From positions 110,214 to 174,213 of the forward strand of contig ONHG01000005.1 of the NCBI GenBank assembly GCA_900317585.1: a stretch of DNA of 64,000 nt. The letters are read 5' to 3'. Every line of letters starts with the position of its first letter. Position 1 is the stretch's first letter. The translations under genes and the position numbers were made by a program. Under the pieces are notes generated by a model. It worked only from the letters and a program-made list of their open reading frames with translations. It ran no database searches and was not told the DNA's origin. Below are positions 45,959 through 54,127 of the stretch, piece by piece. The DNA comes from an uncultured Lachnospiraceae bacterium. GTDB lineage: Bacteria > Bacillota > Clostridia > Lachnospirales > Lachnospiraceae.

Positions 45959-46660
45959 TCATTCCTTATCAGTATCATCTACAACCGGAAACAGCAGCGA
46001 ACCGATAACTGCAGCCACAATGGCTACAACAGTGATGGTGATACCGCTTGAAATCTTTGACAAAAACGGTATGTAGTAAAACATGCAGCTAAGCACGAGT
46101 GCAAGTACCACAACAAACACGACCGCCCGTGATTTCTTCATCTCAGGAACCACGATAGCCACGAACATGCCATAAATAGCAAGACTCAGCGCACTCATAA
46201 GCCTATCCGGCAGAATGCTTCCCAGTATAGCACCTATCAGCGTACCTACAGCCCAGCCGATGTATGGAAGAGTTGAGAGTCCTGCAAAAAAGCTTCTGCT
46301 CACAGAATCCTCCTGGCTTGCCACGGCAAAAATTTCATCAGTCATCATAAAGCCGAGTATCCATCTGGAAATTCCGCTAAATCTGGAATCAGCCTTCTGG
46401 CCAACCGAAATCGACATAAAGGAATATCTTATATTAATAGTAATCTGCGAAATAAGCATCTGGAAATACTGTCCCGGATGCATCATAATTCCAATGCCTG
46501 CAAACTGTCCGGCAGATGTGACAGTGGTCATCGAAATGAGCACAGCCTGCCACCAGGATAGTCCATATGACACCGCCATAATTCCAAAAGTAAATGAAAC
46601 TGACAAATATCCCAGCGCAATCGGGATTCCTGCTGTCAGTCCTCGTTTATAGTTTTCCAT
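45959..46660 (-). CDS. azlC: AzlC-family branched-chain amino acid export protein
   Basis: 233 aa with about six membrane helices. Family stretches: GIPIALGYLSVSFTFGIMAVSYGLSWWQAVLIS at the start, TSAGQFAGIGIM, and MTDEIFAVA in the middle. It is the large subunit of the AzlCD exporter, upstream of azlD in the same minus-strand operon. AAGGAG precedes the ATG. Confidence 0.9.
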   Translation of the reverse strand: MENYKRGLTAGIPIALGYLSVSFTFGIMAVSYGLSWWQAVLISMTTVTSAGQFAGIGIMMHPGQYFQMLISQITINIRYSFMSISVGQKADSRFSGISRWILGFMMTDEIFAVASQEDSVSRSFFAGLSTLPYIGWAVGTLIGAILGSILPDRLMSALSLAIYGMFVAIVVPEMKKSRAVVFVVVLALVLSCMFYYIPFLSKISSGITITVVAIVAAVIGSLLFPVVDDTDKE

Positions 46661-46865
46661 TCTAAATTCTCCTTAGCATATTACAACAACATGTTATTCT
46701 AGCACAAATTTTATGAAAATGCATTTTCAAATTGTTTTTGGAAACTACACCTGACTTTAAAATTATGATAAAATAATACAATTAGAGGAAAAGGTGTTAT
46801 CGATGCATGCAATTCGTTGTATACCTTACTGAACCATATATAAACAAAAATAGAGGAATGGTAAA

Positions 46866-47081
46866 ATGAAGGTTGTAGTAGCAATTGATTCATTTAAAGG
46901 AAGCATGACAAGCATGCAGGCAGGGATGGCCTTTAAAGAAGGCATAGATGCGTTTTTCCCTATTATAAGAGGGGCAACAACGCTTAATGAGGCTATGGAT
47001 ATCAAAAATGCTCAAAAAAATATGAAAAACACTGCAGAACAAGTTTTCAGGCTTATTGACATCAGCTCGCTTATGGAATAA
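46866..47081 (+). pseudogene. Internally deleted glycerate kinase remnant
   Basis: A 71-codon frame starts with the true N-terminus of glycerate kinase (MKVVVAIDSFKGSMTS, then AGMAFKEGI). After only about 28 residues it continues as the family's C-terminus (FFPIIRGATTLNEAMD, then NTAEQVFRLI). Roughly 300 codons of the usual 370-400 are missing, joined in frame. GAGG lies before the ATG and a promoter-like region is retained, so a short peptide may still be made, but it lacks the catalytic core. Confidence 0.75.
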
Positions 47082-47175
47082 TATATGTTAGTAAAATTGT
47101 GCGTGGTGCAGGGGCCGGATGAGATATAAAAGCCCCATATATCATAGAATATTTAAATAAAAAAGGAGAAAAGCA

Positions 47176-48615
47176 ATGGCTAAGGAGAAAAAATTAGTAG
47201 AGGCCATCACTTCCATGGAGGAAGATTTCACACAATGGTATACAGACGTTGTGAAGAAAGCAGAGTTGATGGATTATTCATCTGTAAAGGGATGTATGAT
47301 CTTTAAGCCCAATGGTTATGCCATCTGGGAGAATATACAGAAAAATCTCGATGCAATGTTTAAAGAGACAGGTGTAGAGAATGTATACATGCCAATGTTC
47401 ATTCCGGAGAGCCTGCTCCAGAAAGAAAAGGATCACGTAGAGGGCTTTGCACCTGAGGTTGCATGGGTCACACAGGGCGGACTTGAGACACTTCAGGAGA
47501 GACTCGCAGTAAGACCTACATCAGAGACACTTTTCTGCGAGCTTTTCAGCAAAACAGTACAGTCACACAGAGACCTTCCAAAGGTATATAACCAGTGGTG
47601 CTCAGTAGTGCGCTGGGAGAAGACAACACGTCCATTCCTCCGTTCATCAGAGTTCTTATGGCAGGAGGGACATACTGTTCATGCAACAGCCGAGGAGGCA
47701 GAGGCACGTACAGTACAGATGTTAAACATCTATGCGGATTTCTGTGAGAAATACCTTGCAATCCCTATGGTAAAGGGAAGAAAGACAGACAAGGAGAAGT
47801 TCGCCGGAGCAGAGGCTACATACACTATAGAGGCACTCATGCATGACGGAAAGGCACTCCAGTCAGGAACCTCACACAACTTTGGTGACGGCTTTCCTAA
47901 GGCCTTCGGCATCCAGTACACAGACAAGGACAATAAATTACAGTACTGTCATGAGACATCATGGGGCGTTTCAACACGTCTTATCGGAGCTATCATCATG
48001 GTTCACGGAGATGACTCAGGACTCGTGCTTCCACCAAAGATTGCACCAACACAGGTTATGGTCATTCCAATCCAGCAGCAGAAGGACGGCGTCCTTGACA
48101 AGGCATACGACCTCAAGGACAAGCTCTCAAAGGATTTCCGCGTGAAAATCGATGCAACCGACAAGACACCTGGCTGGAAGTTCGCAGCACAGGAGGTTCA
48201 GGGAATCTCAACACGTATCGAGATTGGACCAAAGGATATCGAGAAAAACCAGTGCGTTATCGTCCGCCGAGACACAAGAGAGAAAATCGTTGTCTCACTC
48301 GATGAGGTAAATGAGAAGCTCGCAGAGGTACTTGAGACAATGCAGAATGACATGCTCGAGAAGGCAAAGGCATTCCTTGCAAGACATATAAACGATGCAC
48401 ACGACTACAATGAGTTCAAGGCAATCGCAGAGACAAAGCCGGGCTTTATTCGTGCTATGTGGTGTGGAGACGAGGCCTGCGAGAACAAAATCAAAGAGGA
48501 CACAACAGTTACAAGCCGTTGTATGCCATTTGGCGACCAGGAGCAGATTTCAGACGTATGCGTATGCTGTGGAAAGCCGGCGCATAAGCTCGTATACTGG
48601 GGCAAGGCATACTAA
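47176..48615 (+). CDS. proS: Prolyl-tRNA synthetase, archaeal/eukaryotic-type (ProS3)
   Basis: Charges tRNA-Pro; 479 aa, class II synthetase. Motif 2 region [24 protein letters not shown] and motif 3 region [18 protein letters not shown] are clear, with no bacterial editing insert, as expected of the short ProS3 form. The C-terminal extension carries four zinc-type cysteines (CGDEAC and CVCCGKPAH) and ends in Tyr. AAAGGAG stands about 8 bases upstream. The 94-base upstream gap is too short for a T-box and shows none. Confidence 0.96.
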   Translation: MAKEKKLVEAITSMEEDFTQWYTDVVKKAELMDYSSVKGCMIFKPNGYAIWENIQKNLDAMFKETGVENVYMPMFIPESLLQKEKDHVEGFAPEVAWVTQGGLETLQERLAVRPTSETLFCELFSKTVQSHRDLPKVYNQWCSVVRWEKTTRPFLRSSEFLWQEGHTVHATAEEAEARTVQMLNIYADFCEKYLAIPMVKGRKTDKEKFAGAEATYTIEALMHDGKALQSGTSHNFGDGFPKAFGIQYTDKDNKLQYCHETSWGVSTRLIGAIIMVHGDDSGLVLPPKIAPTQVMVIPIQQQKDGVLDKAYDLKDKLSKDFRVKIDATDKTPGWKFAAQEVQGISTRIEIGPKDIEKNQCVIVRRDTREKIVVSLDEVNEKLAEVLETMQNDMLEKAKAFLARHINDAHDYNEFKAIAETKPGFIRAMWCGDEACENKIKEDTTVTSRCMPFGDQEQISDVCVCCGKPAHKLVYWGKAY

Positions 48616-48757
48616 ATTCGCGCCTAATAAGCTCTGCCGCAGGAGGTATTTACTCTCACCAGACTAAGGAGTTATGAGAGCATGTGTTACAGTCATATGC
48701 TGTGTCAATGTGCCCCTCCGGCGAGCGTCATTCAAAATAAAAAAGGAGAATTCAACG

Positions 48758-50098
48758 ATGCGCATAGATTTACCGCAGAATGTCAACTTCATAATAGACA
48801 CGCTCTACGAGCATGGCTTTGAGGCATATGCGGTAGGTGGATGCGTGCGTGACAGTCTCCTTGGCAGGACACCGCAGGACTGGGATATCACCACATCTGC
48901 AAAGCCTGCGCAGGTCAAAGCGATATTTGACCATACGATAGACACAGGTATCCAGCATGGCACAGTCACGGTCATGCTGGAGCATGTGGGCTATGAGGTC
49001 ACCACCTACAGGATAGACGGAGAGTACGAGGATGCACGCCATCCAAAGGAGGTTACCTTTACCTCCAATCTGAAGCTTGATCTGGAGAGACGCGACTTCA
49101 CAATCAATGCCATGGCGTATAATCATAGGGCAGGGCTTGTCGATGAATTTGACGGCATAGGAGATTTAAAAGCACATGTGATCAGATGTGTGGGCTGTGC
49201 GCACGACAGGTTCAGTGAGGATGCACTCAGGATGTTTCGTGCGGTGCGATTTGCAGCCCAGCTTGGCTTTGATATAGAGGCACAGACTAAAGCAGCCATA
49301 AAAGAGCTTGCTCCTGCCTTGTCAAAGGTCAGCGCAGAGCGAATCCAGGTGGAGCTTGTGAAGCTTCTGACATCAGACCATCCGCAGATGATGAGAGATT
49401 TGTATGAGCTTGGACTCACAGCGGTATTCATGCCGGAGTTTGATGTGATGATGCAGACACCTCAGCACAATAAGCACCATATGTACAGTGTCGGCGAGCA
49501 TACGCTTCATACCTTGGAGCATGTGCGAGCGGACAAAATCCTAAGGCTTACCATGCTGCTTCATGATGTGGCAAAGCCTGTGTGCATTACGACAGACGAG
49601 GAAGGCCAGAATCATTTCAAGAAGCATCCTGTTGTGGGAGCTGATATGACAAGAAAGATACTCAGGCGCCTTAAGTTTGATAACAGGACTACAGACTGTT
49701 GCTGTAAGCTCGTAAAAGAGCATGATGACCGTCCGGCCATCACGGAGCGCAATGTAAGGCGTGCCATGAGCCGCATAGGAACAGAGCTTTTTCCGCTGTT
49801 GTTTGAGGTGAAAAGAGCAGATACACTCGGACAGAGTATGTATAGGCGAGCAGAAAAGCTTGAATACATCGCTGAATATGAGCGTGTATACAGGAAAATC
49901 CTCGCAGACCACCAGTGTGTATCAAAAAAGGAAATGAAAATAAATGGCAGCGACCTGATTAAAATGGGAGTAGAGCCGGGACCGAAGCTTGGCGATATCC
50001 TGGACAGGCTTTATGAGCAGGTGCTTGATGACCCATCGCTCAATGAAGCACAAAAACTTAAAGAGCTTGCGAATAAAATAATAACCTCTCTCATATGA
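48758..50098 (+). CDS. cca: CCA-adding tRNA nucleotidyltransferase with HD domain
   Basis: 446 aa. Adds or repairs the 3' CCA of tRNA. Head domain motifs: YAVGGCVRDSLLG, QDWDITTSA (catalytic Asp pair), RRDFTINAMAY and RMFRAVRFAAQLGFDIE. A central HD domain (HTLHTLEHV..LLHDVAKP) is present. ATG 48758 has AAAGGAG 9 bases before it; the longer frame from 48674 has no homology. tRNA-Tyr in this window indeed lacks an encoded CCA. A large hairpin overlaps the stop codon. Confidence 0.93.
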   Translation: MRIDLPQNVNFIIDTLYEHGFEAYAVGGCVRDSLLGRTPQDWDITTSAKPAQVKAIFDHTIDTGIQHGTVTVMLEHVGYEVTTYRIDGEYEDARHPKEVTFTSNLKLDLERRDFTINAMAYNHRAGLVDEFDGIGDLKAHVIRCVGCAHDRFSEDALRMFRAVRFAAQLGFDIEAQTKAAIKELAPALSKVSAERIQVELVKLLTSDHPQMMRDLYELGLTAVFMPEFDVMMQTPQHNKHHMYSVGEHTLHTLEHVRADKILRLTMLLHDVAKPVCITTDEEGQNHFKKHPVVGADMTRKILRRLKFDNRTTDCCCKLVKEHDDRPAITERNVRRAMSRIGTELFPLLFEVKRADTLGQSMYRRAEKLEYIAEYERVYRKILADHQCVSKKEMKINGSDLIKMGVEPGPKLGDILDRLYEQVLDDPSLNEAQKLKELANKIITSLI

Positions 50099-50151
50099 TT
50101 AAAAAGCATCTGAATAGTTATGATGCATTAATCATATGAGGGGGGATTTTT
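50090..50151 (+). terminator. Hairpin overlapping the cca stop, followed by a ribosome site and T run
   Basis: CTCATATGATT (50090-50100) pairs perfectly with AATCATATGAG (50130-50140), with an inner GCATC/GATGC stem. GGGGGGA then T7 follow. The T run abuts the TTG start of the next gene (50152), and the G run is that gene's ribosome site. It may therefore be both terminator and start-site element. Confidence 0.65.
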
Positions 50152-51111
50152 TTGTATAATCAGCCGGAAGTGGCTTTGGAAAAATATGAGCTTACAGTAA
50201 GCAGGATAATAAAGGGCAGAGGAGCATATATATGTGACACAGGCATCGGGCAGAAGCTGCTCGTGCCGTACAGAGGGCATGAGCAAAGGGCATGCACCCT
50301 GCGGGATACGCTGGCATTTATCCAGAGAAACGGTATGGATGTGGAGCAGATATCACAGACAAAGGAGCAGTGTATCATATCGCGAGATAACTGTGAGGAC
50401 GCATACATATTGAAGGATTACAGAGCAGGCAGAGAGTGCAGCACGGACAGCATAGATGATATGCGTGGCGGCAGCAGGGCATTAGCGCAGCTGCACAATA
50501 TATTGGAAAAGTATCCGCTGCCTTCGGATATCGAGGTAGAAAGCCTGCACGAAAAAGCTCAGCGCAAATGTGCGCAGATAGTAAAGCTTAAAAACTACAT
50601 ACTGCGTCACAGCAAGACAAATGCCTTTGAACATCTGTTTTATGAATGCTATGAGAGATTCTTAGAGCAGGGGCAGAAATCGGCGGAAATATTGTGTGAG
50701 CTGGAAAATAGTAAAACGTCGGTTCCGATATACTGTCACGGAGCCTTCAACCAGCACAATGTCGTGTATACACAGTCCGGAAGATGGCTCCCTGTCAATT
50801 TCGAGACCATGCATCCGGGATATCCGGAAACTGATCTTGCGGAGTACATGCGCAAGATGCTCGAAAAAAATCACTGGGATACAGCGGTTGCAGATGCAAT
50901 TCTTGACAGCTATTGCAGCGTAAGAAGTCTTGATGATACATCAATGAGACTGCTTCAAGCACTGCTTTTGTTTCCTGAAAAATTTTGTAAGCTCTGCAAT
51001 CACTATAGCAGCTCGCGCAAGTCATGGGTATGCGACCGTGATGTGGATAAGCTTGCACAGCTTATACAGCTAAGTGGGGAGCGCGAGGAGTATCTGCATG
51101 CCATAGTGTAA
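50152..51111 (+). CDS. CotS-family kinase-like protein
   Basis: 319 aa with the aminoglycoside phosphotransferase fold of spore-coat CotS/YsxE proteins. Catalytic-type loop YCHGAFNQHNVVY (usually HGDFNYHN; the Asp is replaced by Ala here), PVNFETMHPGYPETDLAEYMRKMLEKN as the metal-binding segment, and a C-terminal NHYSSSRKSWVCDRDVDKLAQLI. The HGD-to-HGA change may weaken kinase activity. Starts at TTG behind GGGGGGA. The role in an organism with partial sporulation genes is unclear. Confidence 0.8.
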   Translation: MYNQPEVALEKYELTVSRIIKGRGAYICDTGIGQKLLVPYRGHEQRACTLRDTLAFIQRNGMDVEQISQTKEQCIISRDNCEDAYILKDYRAGRECSTDSIDDMRGGSRALAQLHNILEKYPLPSDIEVESLHEKAQRKCAQIVKLKNYILRHSKTNAFEHLFYECYERFLEQGQKSAEILCELENSKTSVPIYCHGAFNQHNVVYTQSGRWLPVNFETMHPGYPETDLAEYMRKMLEKNHWDTAVADAILDSYCSVRSLDDTSMRLLQALLLFPEKFCKLCNHYSSSRKSWVCDRDVDKLAQLIQLSGEREEYLHAIV

Positions 51112-51215
51112 GCAGTAATGAATATATATAGTGAATTTAATTGAAAAGTACATGACTATACGATATATTATTATTGTAGAAAAACGTTTAAAGCCAGCTA
51201 TTAAAGGAAATACAG

Positions 51216-52547
51216 ATGAAGAAATTCAAAAGATTATTTTGCACGGTATGCATGCTTGTGCTGTCACTTGCAGCATGTGGAAAACAGGACACGGATGATG
51301 GTGTAAAAAAATTCTATAACAGCATGAATGATACGACGGAGGCCGTAGGAGAAAGCACGCAGTCCGGTTTGAAAGCGGCTGCGGAGGAAAACGGAAAGTC
51401 CATTAAGAAAAGTTCAGATATTCTCATAGTATCGGACATAAACAGTGCCAATGAGACAATCAGGGTATACAATTACTCGACAGGAGTGCAGTATCAGTAT
51501 TACTATGGGCTGACCACCGGCTTTTTCGACAAATATGGCAATCACATGTCAGTTTCAGACATACATCAGGGTGATGTGGTTGACATATCAGGGACAGATT
51601 CAGACGGCAAGGCAAAGCGTATACAAAAATCCGATGAGGTGTGGACAAACGACACAGTAACCAATTTTTCTGTGGATAAGGATAAGAGAATTTTTAAAAT
51701 CGGAGGCAGCAGCTACAGGCTGGGGGAGCGCACCATGATATTTTCAGGCTCGGATGTCATAGATACTGACAGCCTCACGGCGCAGGATAAGCTGGCTGTT
51801 GTTGGAATTGACAAGGATATAGTGTCAATTTCTGTCACGACAGGGCACGGCACACTGCAGCTTAGCAACACATCGCTGTTTGAGGGCAGCTTTTTGCAGC
51901 TCGGAGACAGGATATTTGCAGAAATCACTAAGGATATGTCGCTTGATGTGCCCGAGGGCAGCTATAAGCTCGCTGTGGCCAACAACGGCTGGGGAGATAG
52001 CACAGATATTGAGATAAAAAGAGGCGAGATTACAAAGATCAATTTAAATGATTTAAAGGGTGAGGGTCCTAAAAAGAGCCGCATACTATTCGAGGTCGAT
52101 GTGCAGAGCGCGAAAATATATGTCGATGACAGTGAAATCGACTATACGAGCCCTGTTGAGATAACATATGGAAAGCATAGGCTTAAGGTAACAGCCGATG
52201 GTTATGACACCTGGACGAGGACGCTTTACGTGAACTCAAAGGAGGCCACCATACAGATTACGATAAACGACAATACGGACAGCTCAGGCAACGATTCATC
52301 AGGCACCGGAACCAGCAGCATCGGCAGCTCGCAGGCCACCGCACAGACTCCTTCAGAGACTGCCGCAGAGAGGGCAGATGAGAAGGACAATCAAAGTACA
52401 TCTCAAAGCACTACCGGCAGCTCGCAGAGCACAAATTCATCACAGCAGACAGACAATAAATCCTCTGATAGCTCGGGAAATAGTCTGACAAATAAGGAAA
52501 TATCAGACTATCTTTCAACATTAACCTCTTTATTAAGTTCAAAATAA
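51216..52547 (+). CDS. PEGA-domain lipoprotein
   Basis: 443 aa. The signal peptide ends in lipobox LAAC (C21). The middle part is beta-rich and unrecognised. A PEGA domain covers roughly residues 285-350 (ILFEVDVQSAKIYVDDSE, then TYGKHRLKVTADGYDTWTRTL). The tail (about 352-430) is Ser/Thr/Gln-rich low complexity, like a wall-spanning linker, ending in a short helical segment. Probably cell-surface; function unknown. AAAGGA precedes the ATG. Confidence 0.82.
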   Translation: MKKFKRLFCTVCMLVLSLAACGKQDTDDGVKKFYNSMNDTTEAVGESTQSGLKAAAEENGKSIKKSSDILIVSDINSANETIRVYNYSTGVQYQYYYGLTTGFFDKYGNHMSVSDIHQGDVVDISGTDSDGKAKRIQKSDEVWTNDTVTNFSVDKDKRIFKIGGSSYRLGERTMIFSGSDVIDTDSLTAQDKLAVVGIDKDIVSISVTTGHGTLQLSNTSLFEGSFLQLGDRIFAEITKDMSLDVPEGSYKLAVANNGWGDSTDIEIKRGEITKINLNDLKGEGPKKSRILFEVDVQSAKIYVDDSEIDYTSPVEITYGKHRLKVTADGYDTWTRTLYVNSKEATIQITINDNTDSSGNDSSGTGTSSIGSSQATAQTPSETAAERADEKDNQSTSQSTTGSSQSTNSSQQTDNKSSDSSGNSLTNKEISDYLSTLTSLLSSK

Positions 52548-52599
52548 GGTTTTAAGAATGGTAAAAGTACATAAAAGCCTAGGAAATAGCGCATTTTCC

Positions 52600-52628
52600 T
52601 TGACAAACCCCATAAAAACAAGTATATA
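52600..52628 (+). promoter_or_regulatory. Promoter of the HU gene
   Basis: Consensus TTGACA (52600-52605), 17-base spacer, TATATA (52623-52628). It directs a leader of about 66 bases to the HU start. Confidence 0.75.
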
Positions 52629-52700
52629 TATTCTTGTAGGTAATTTGGGAAAACAGCTCGAATTATATAAATTATGAAAATCCAGAGGAGGAATTTTATC

Positions 52701-52973
52701 ATGAACAAAGCAGATTTAGTTGCAGCTATGGCAGAGAAGGCCGGAGTATCAAAGAAGGACGCAGAGGCATCATTAAAGGCATTCACAGATGTTGTTGCAG
52801 AGGAGTTAAAGAAAGGTGAGAAGATCCAGTTAGTTGGATTCGGTACTTTCGAGGTATCTGAGAGAGCAGCAAGAACAGGAAGAAATCCACAGACTGGCGC
52901 TGAGATGACAATTGCAGCATCTAAGGCTCCTAAGTTCAAGGCTGGTAAGGCTTTAAAAGATTCCCTTAACTAA
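52701..52973 (+). CDS. hup: HU-family nucleoid DNA-binding protein
   Basis: 90 aa, the standard HU length. [28 protein letters not shown] forms the helical dimerisation part; [21 protein letters not shown] is the beta-arm signature with the intercalating NPQTG tip. GAGGAGG lies 8 bases before ATG 52701; the longer in-frame start at 52674 lies upstream of the ribosome site and is rejected. Confidence 0.96.
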   Translation: MNKADLVAAMAEKAGVSKKDAEASLKAFTDVVAEELKKGEKIQLVGFGTFEVSERAARTGRNPQTGAEMTIAASKAPKFKAGKALKDSLN

Positions 52974-52992
52974 TAAGCGGACTAGAGTAAAG

Positions 52993-53026
52993 AATGGGTG
53001 AAGTCTTTAAGGCTCCACCCATTTTT
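52993..53026 (+). terminator. Rho-independent terminator after hup
   Basis: AATGGGTG pairs with CACCCATT around AAGTCTTTAAGGCTC, followed by five Ts. Confidence 0.82.
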
Positions 53027-53092
53027 GGATATATCCGTTTTTCAGGCTAACGGTTATGAATTGGCTTATTAAAACAAGACACAGAGGTAACA

Positions 53093-53332
53093 ATGAGATT
53101 AGACAAATTTTTGAAGGTATCGCGTCTGATAAAGAGACGCACAGTGGCAAATGAGGCATGTGACGCAGGCCGTGTAACAGTAAACGGCAGACCGGCAAAG
53201 GCATCTGTAAATGTCAAGGTCGGAGACATAATAGAGATAGCATTTGGACAAAAGACGGTCAAGGTTAGGGTGTTAAATCTCCTTGACACAACAAAGAAGG
53301 AAGAAGCAAAAGATCTTTTTGAGTATATATAG
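53093..53332 (+). CDS. rqcP: RqcP (YabO), S4-domain ribosome quality-control protein
   Basis: 79 aa, a stand-alone S4 RNA-binding domain: MRLDKFLKVSRLIKRRTVANEACDAG, then VTVNGRPAKAS and VGDIIEI. In Firmicutes it works with RqcH to add alanine tails to stalled nascent chains on 50S subunits. Its position before yabP and divIC is the conserved Firmicute order. GAGG before the ATG. Confidence 0.93.
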   Translation: MRLDKFLKVSRLIKRRTVANEACDAGRVTVNGRPAKASVNVKVGDIIEIAFGQKTVKVRVLNLLDTTKKEEAKDLFEYI

Positions 53333-53382
53333 GTTATATTTTCATGAATCCAGGCATATATTTACATATGTGATTCCACAGA

Positions 53383-53409
53383 TGGCAGCCATATGAGAGG
53401 CTGTTTTTG
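53383..53409 (+). terminator. Weak terminator between rqcP and yabP
   Basis: GGCAGCC pairs with GGCTGTT (two G-U pairs) followed by TTTT. It may let the upstream and downstream parts of the cluster be expressed separately. Confidence 0.45.
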
Positions 53410-53440
53410 GGACATATAAAAAATATGTGAGGGACAGGAA

Positions 53441-53725
53441 ATGGAAGAAATATCAGGCACAAAGAGTCATAAGCTTATATTGAACAACCGCAGAACAGGC
53501 AGCTTTACAGGCATTTTGGATGTGCTCTCCTTTGATGTGGGGGAGATACTTTTGGAGACGGAGCTTGGCATGCTTGACCTAAAGGGCAAGGATCTTCACG
53601 TGAACAGGCTAAACCTTGAGAAGGGAGAAGCCGATATAGAAGGTGAAATAGACATGATTACGTATTCGAAGGTACCTGAGGTGACCGGAAAGAAAGAAAA
53701 AATGTTTGGCAGGATATTCAGATAA
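53441..53725 (+). CDS. yabP: Sporulation protein YabP
   Basis: 94 aa, the usual length. It opens with SHKLILNNRRTGSFTGILDVLSFD and has VGEILLETELGMLDLKGKDLHV, both typical of YabP, a SigE-controlled protein needed for spore cortex formation in Bacillus. The partner gene yabQ that normally follows is absent here. Confidence 0.9.
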   Translation: MEEISGTKSHKLILNNRRTGSFTGILDVLSFDVGEILLETELGMLDLKGKDLHVNRLNLEKGEADIEGEIDMITYSKVPEVTGKKEKMFGRIFR

Positions 53726-53742
53726 GCACCTAAGGAGGAATA

Positions 53743-54039
53743 ATGAGCAGACGTCGTGCAAAGAAAAAAAGCGGAACGTTAAGCATTTCTATCATAGTTA
53801 TTGCTTTTCTTGTGATTATGACAATTCAGGTAGTGCAGCTAAAGCAGAAGGAATCTGCATATGCCGCACAAAAGGCAGAGCTCGAAAAGCAGTATGAAAA
53901 TGAGACAGAGCGCGCCGAAGAGATAGAAGGGCTGCAGCAGTACATGCAAAGTGACAAATACATAGAGGATATTGCCAAGAGCAAGCTTGGGCTCGCTTAT
54001 GACAATGAGATAATTTTTAAGGAAAAGGATAAGAACTGA
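53743..54039 (+). CDS. divIC: DivIC/FtsL-like septum formation initiator
   Basis: 98 aa, bitopic cell-division protein. A basic N-terminus, one membrane helix (SISIIVIAFLVIMTIQVVQL) and a coiled coil (KAELEKQYENETERAEEIEGLQQY region) precede the conserved SDKYIEDIAKSKLGLAYDNEIIF. AAGGAGG lies before the ATG. It is followed by spoIIE as in many Clostridia. Confidence 0.88.
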   Translation: MSRRRAKKKSGTLSISIIVIAFLVIMTIQVVQLKQKESAYAAQKAELEKQYENETERAEEIEGLQQYMQSDKYIEDIAKSKLGLAYDNEIIFKEKDKN

Positions 54040-54127
54040 TTTTAAAAGATAATTTTCTTTTTTCGTCAAATCATGCAATTTTGTCCACATATAATCGTGG
54101 AAAAAACATGAAGGCGGGGAATGAAAA

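Noticed and set aside
47082-47175. T-box riboswitch in front of proS
   Set aside because: The gap is only 94 bases, with no T-box consensus word and no terminator; a T-box leader needs about 200 bases or more.
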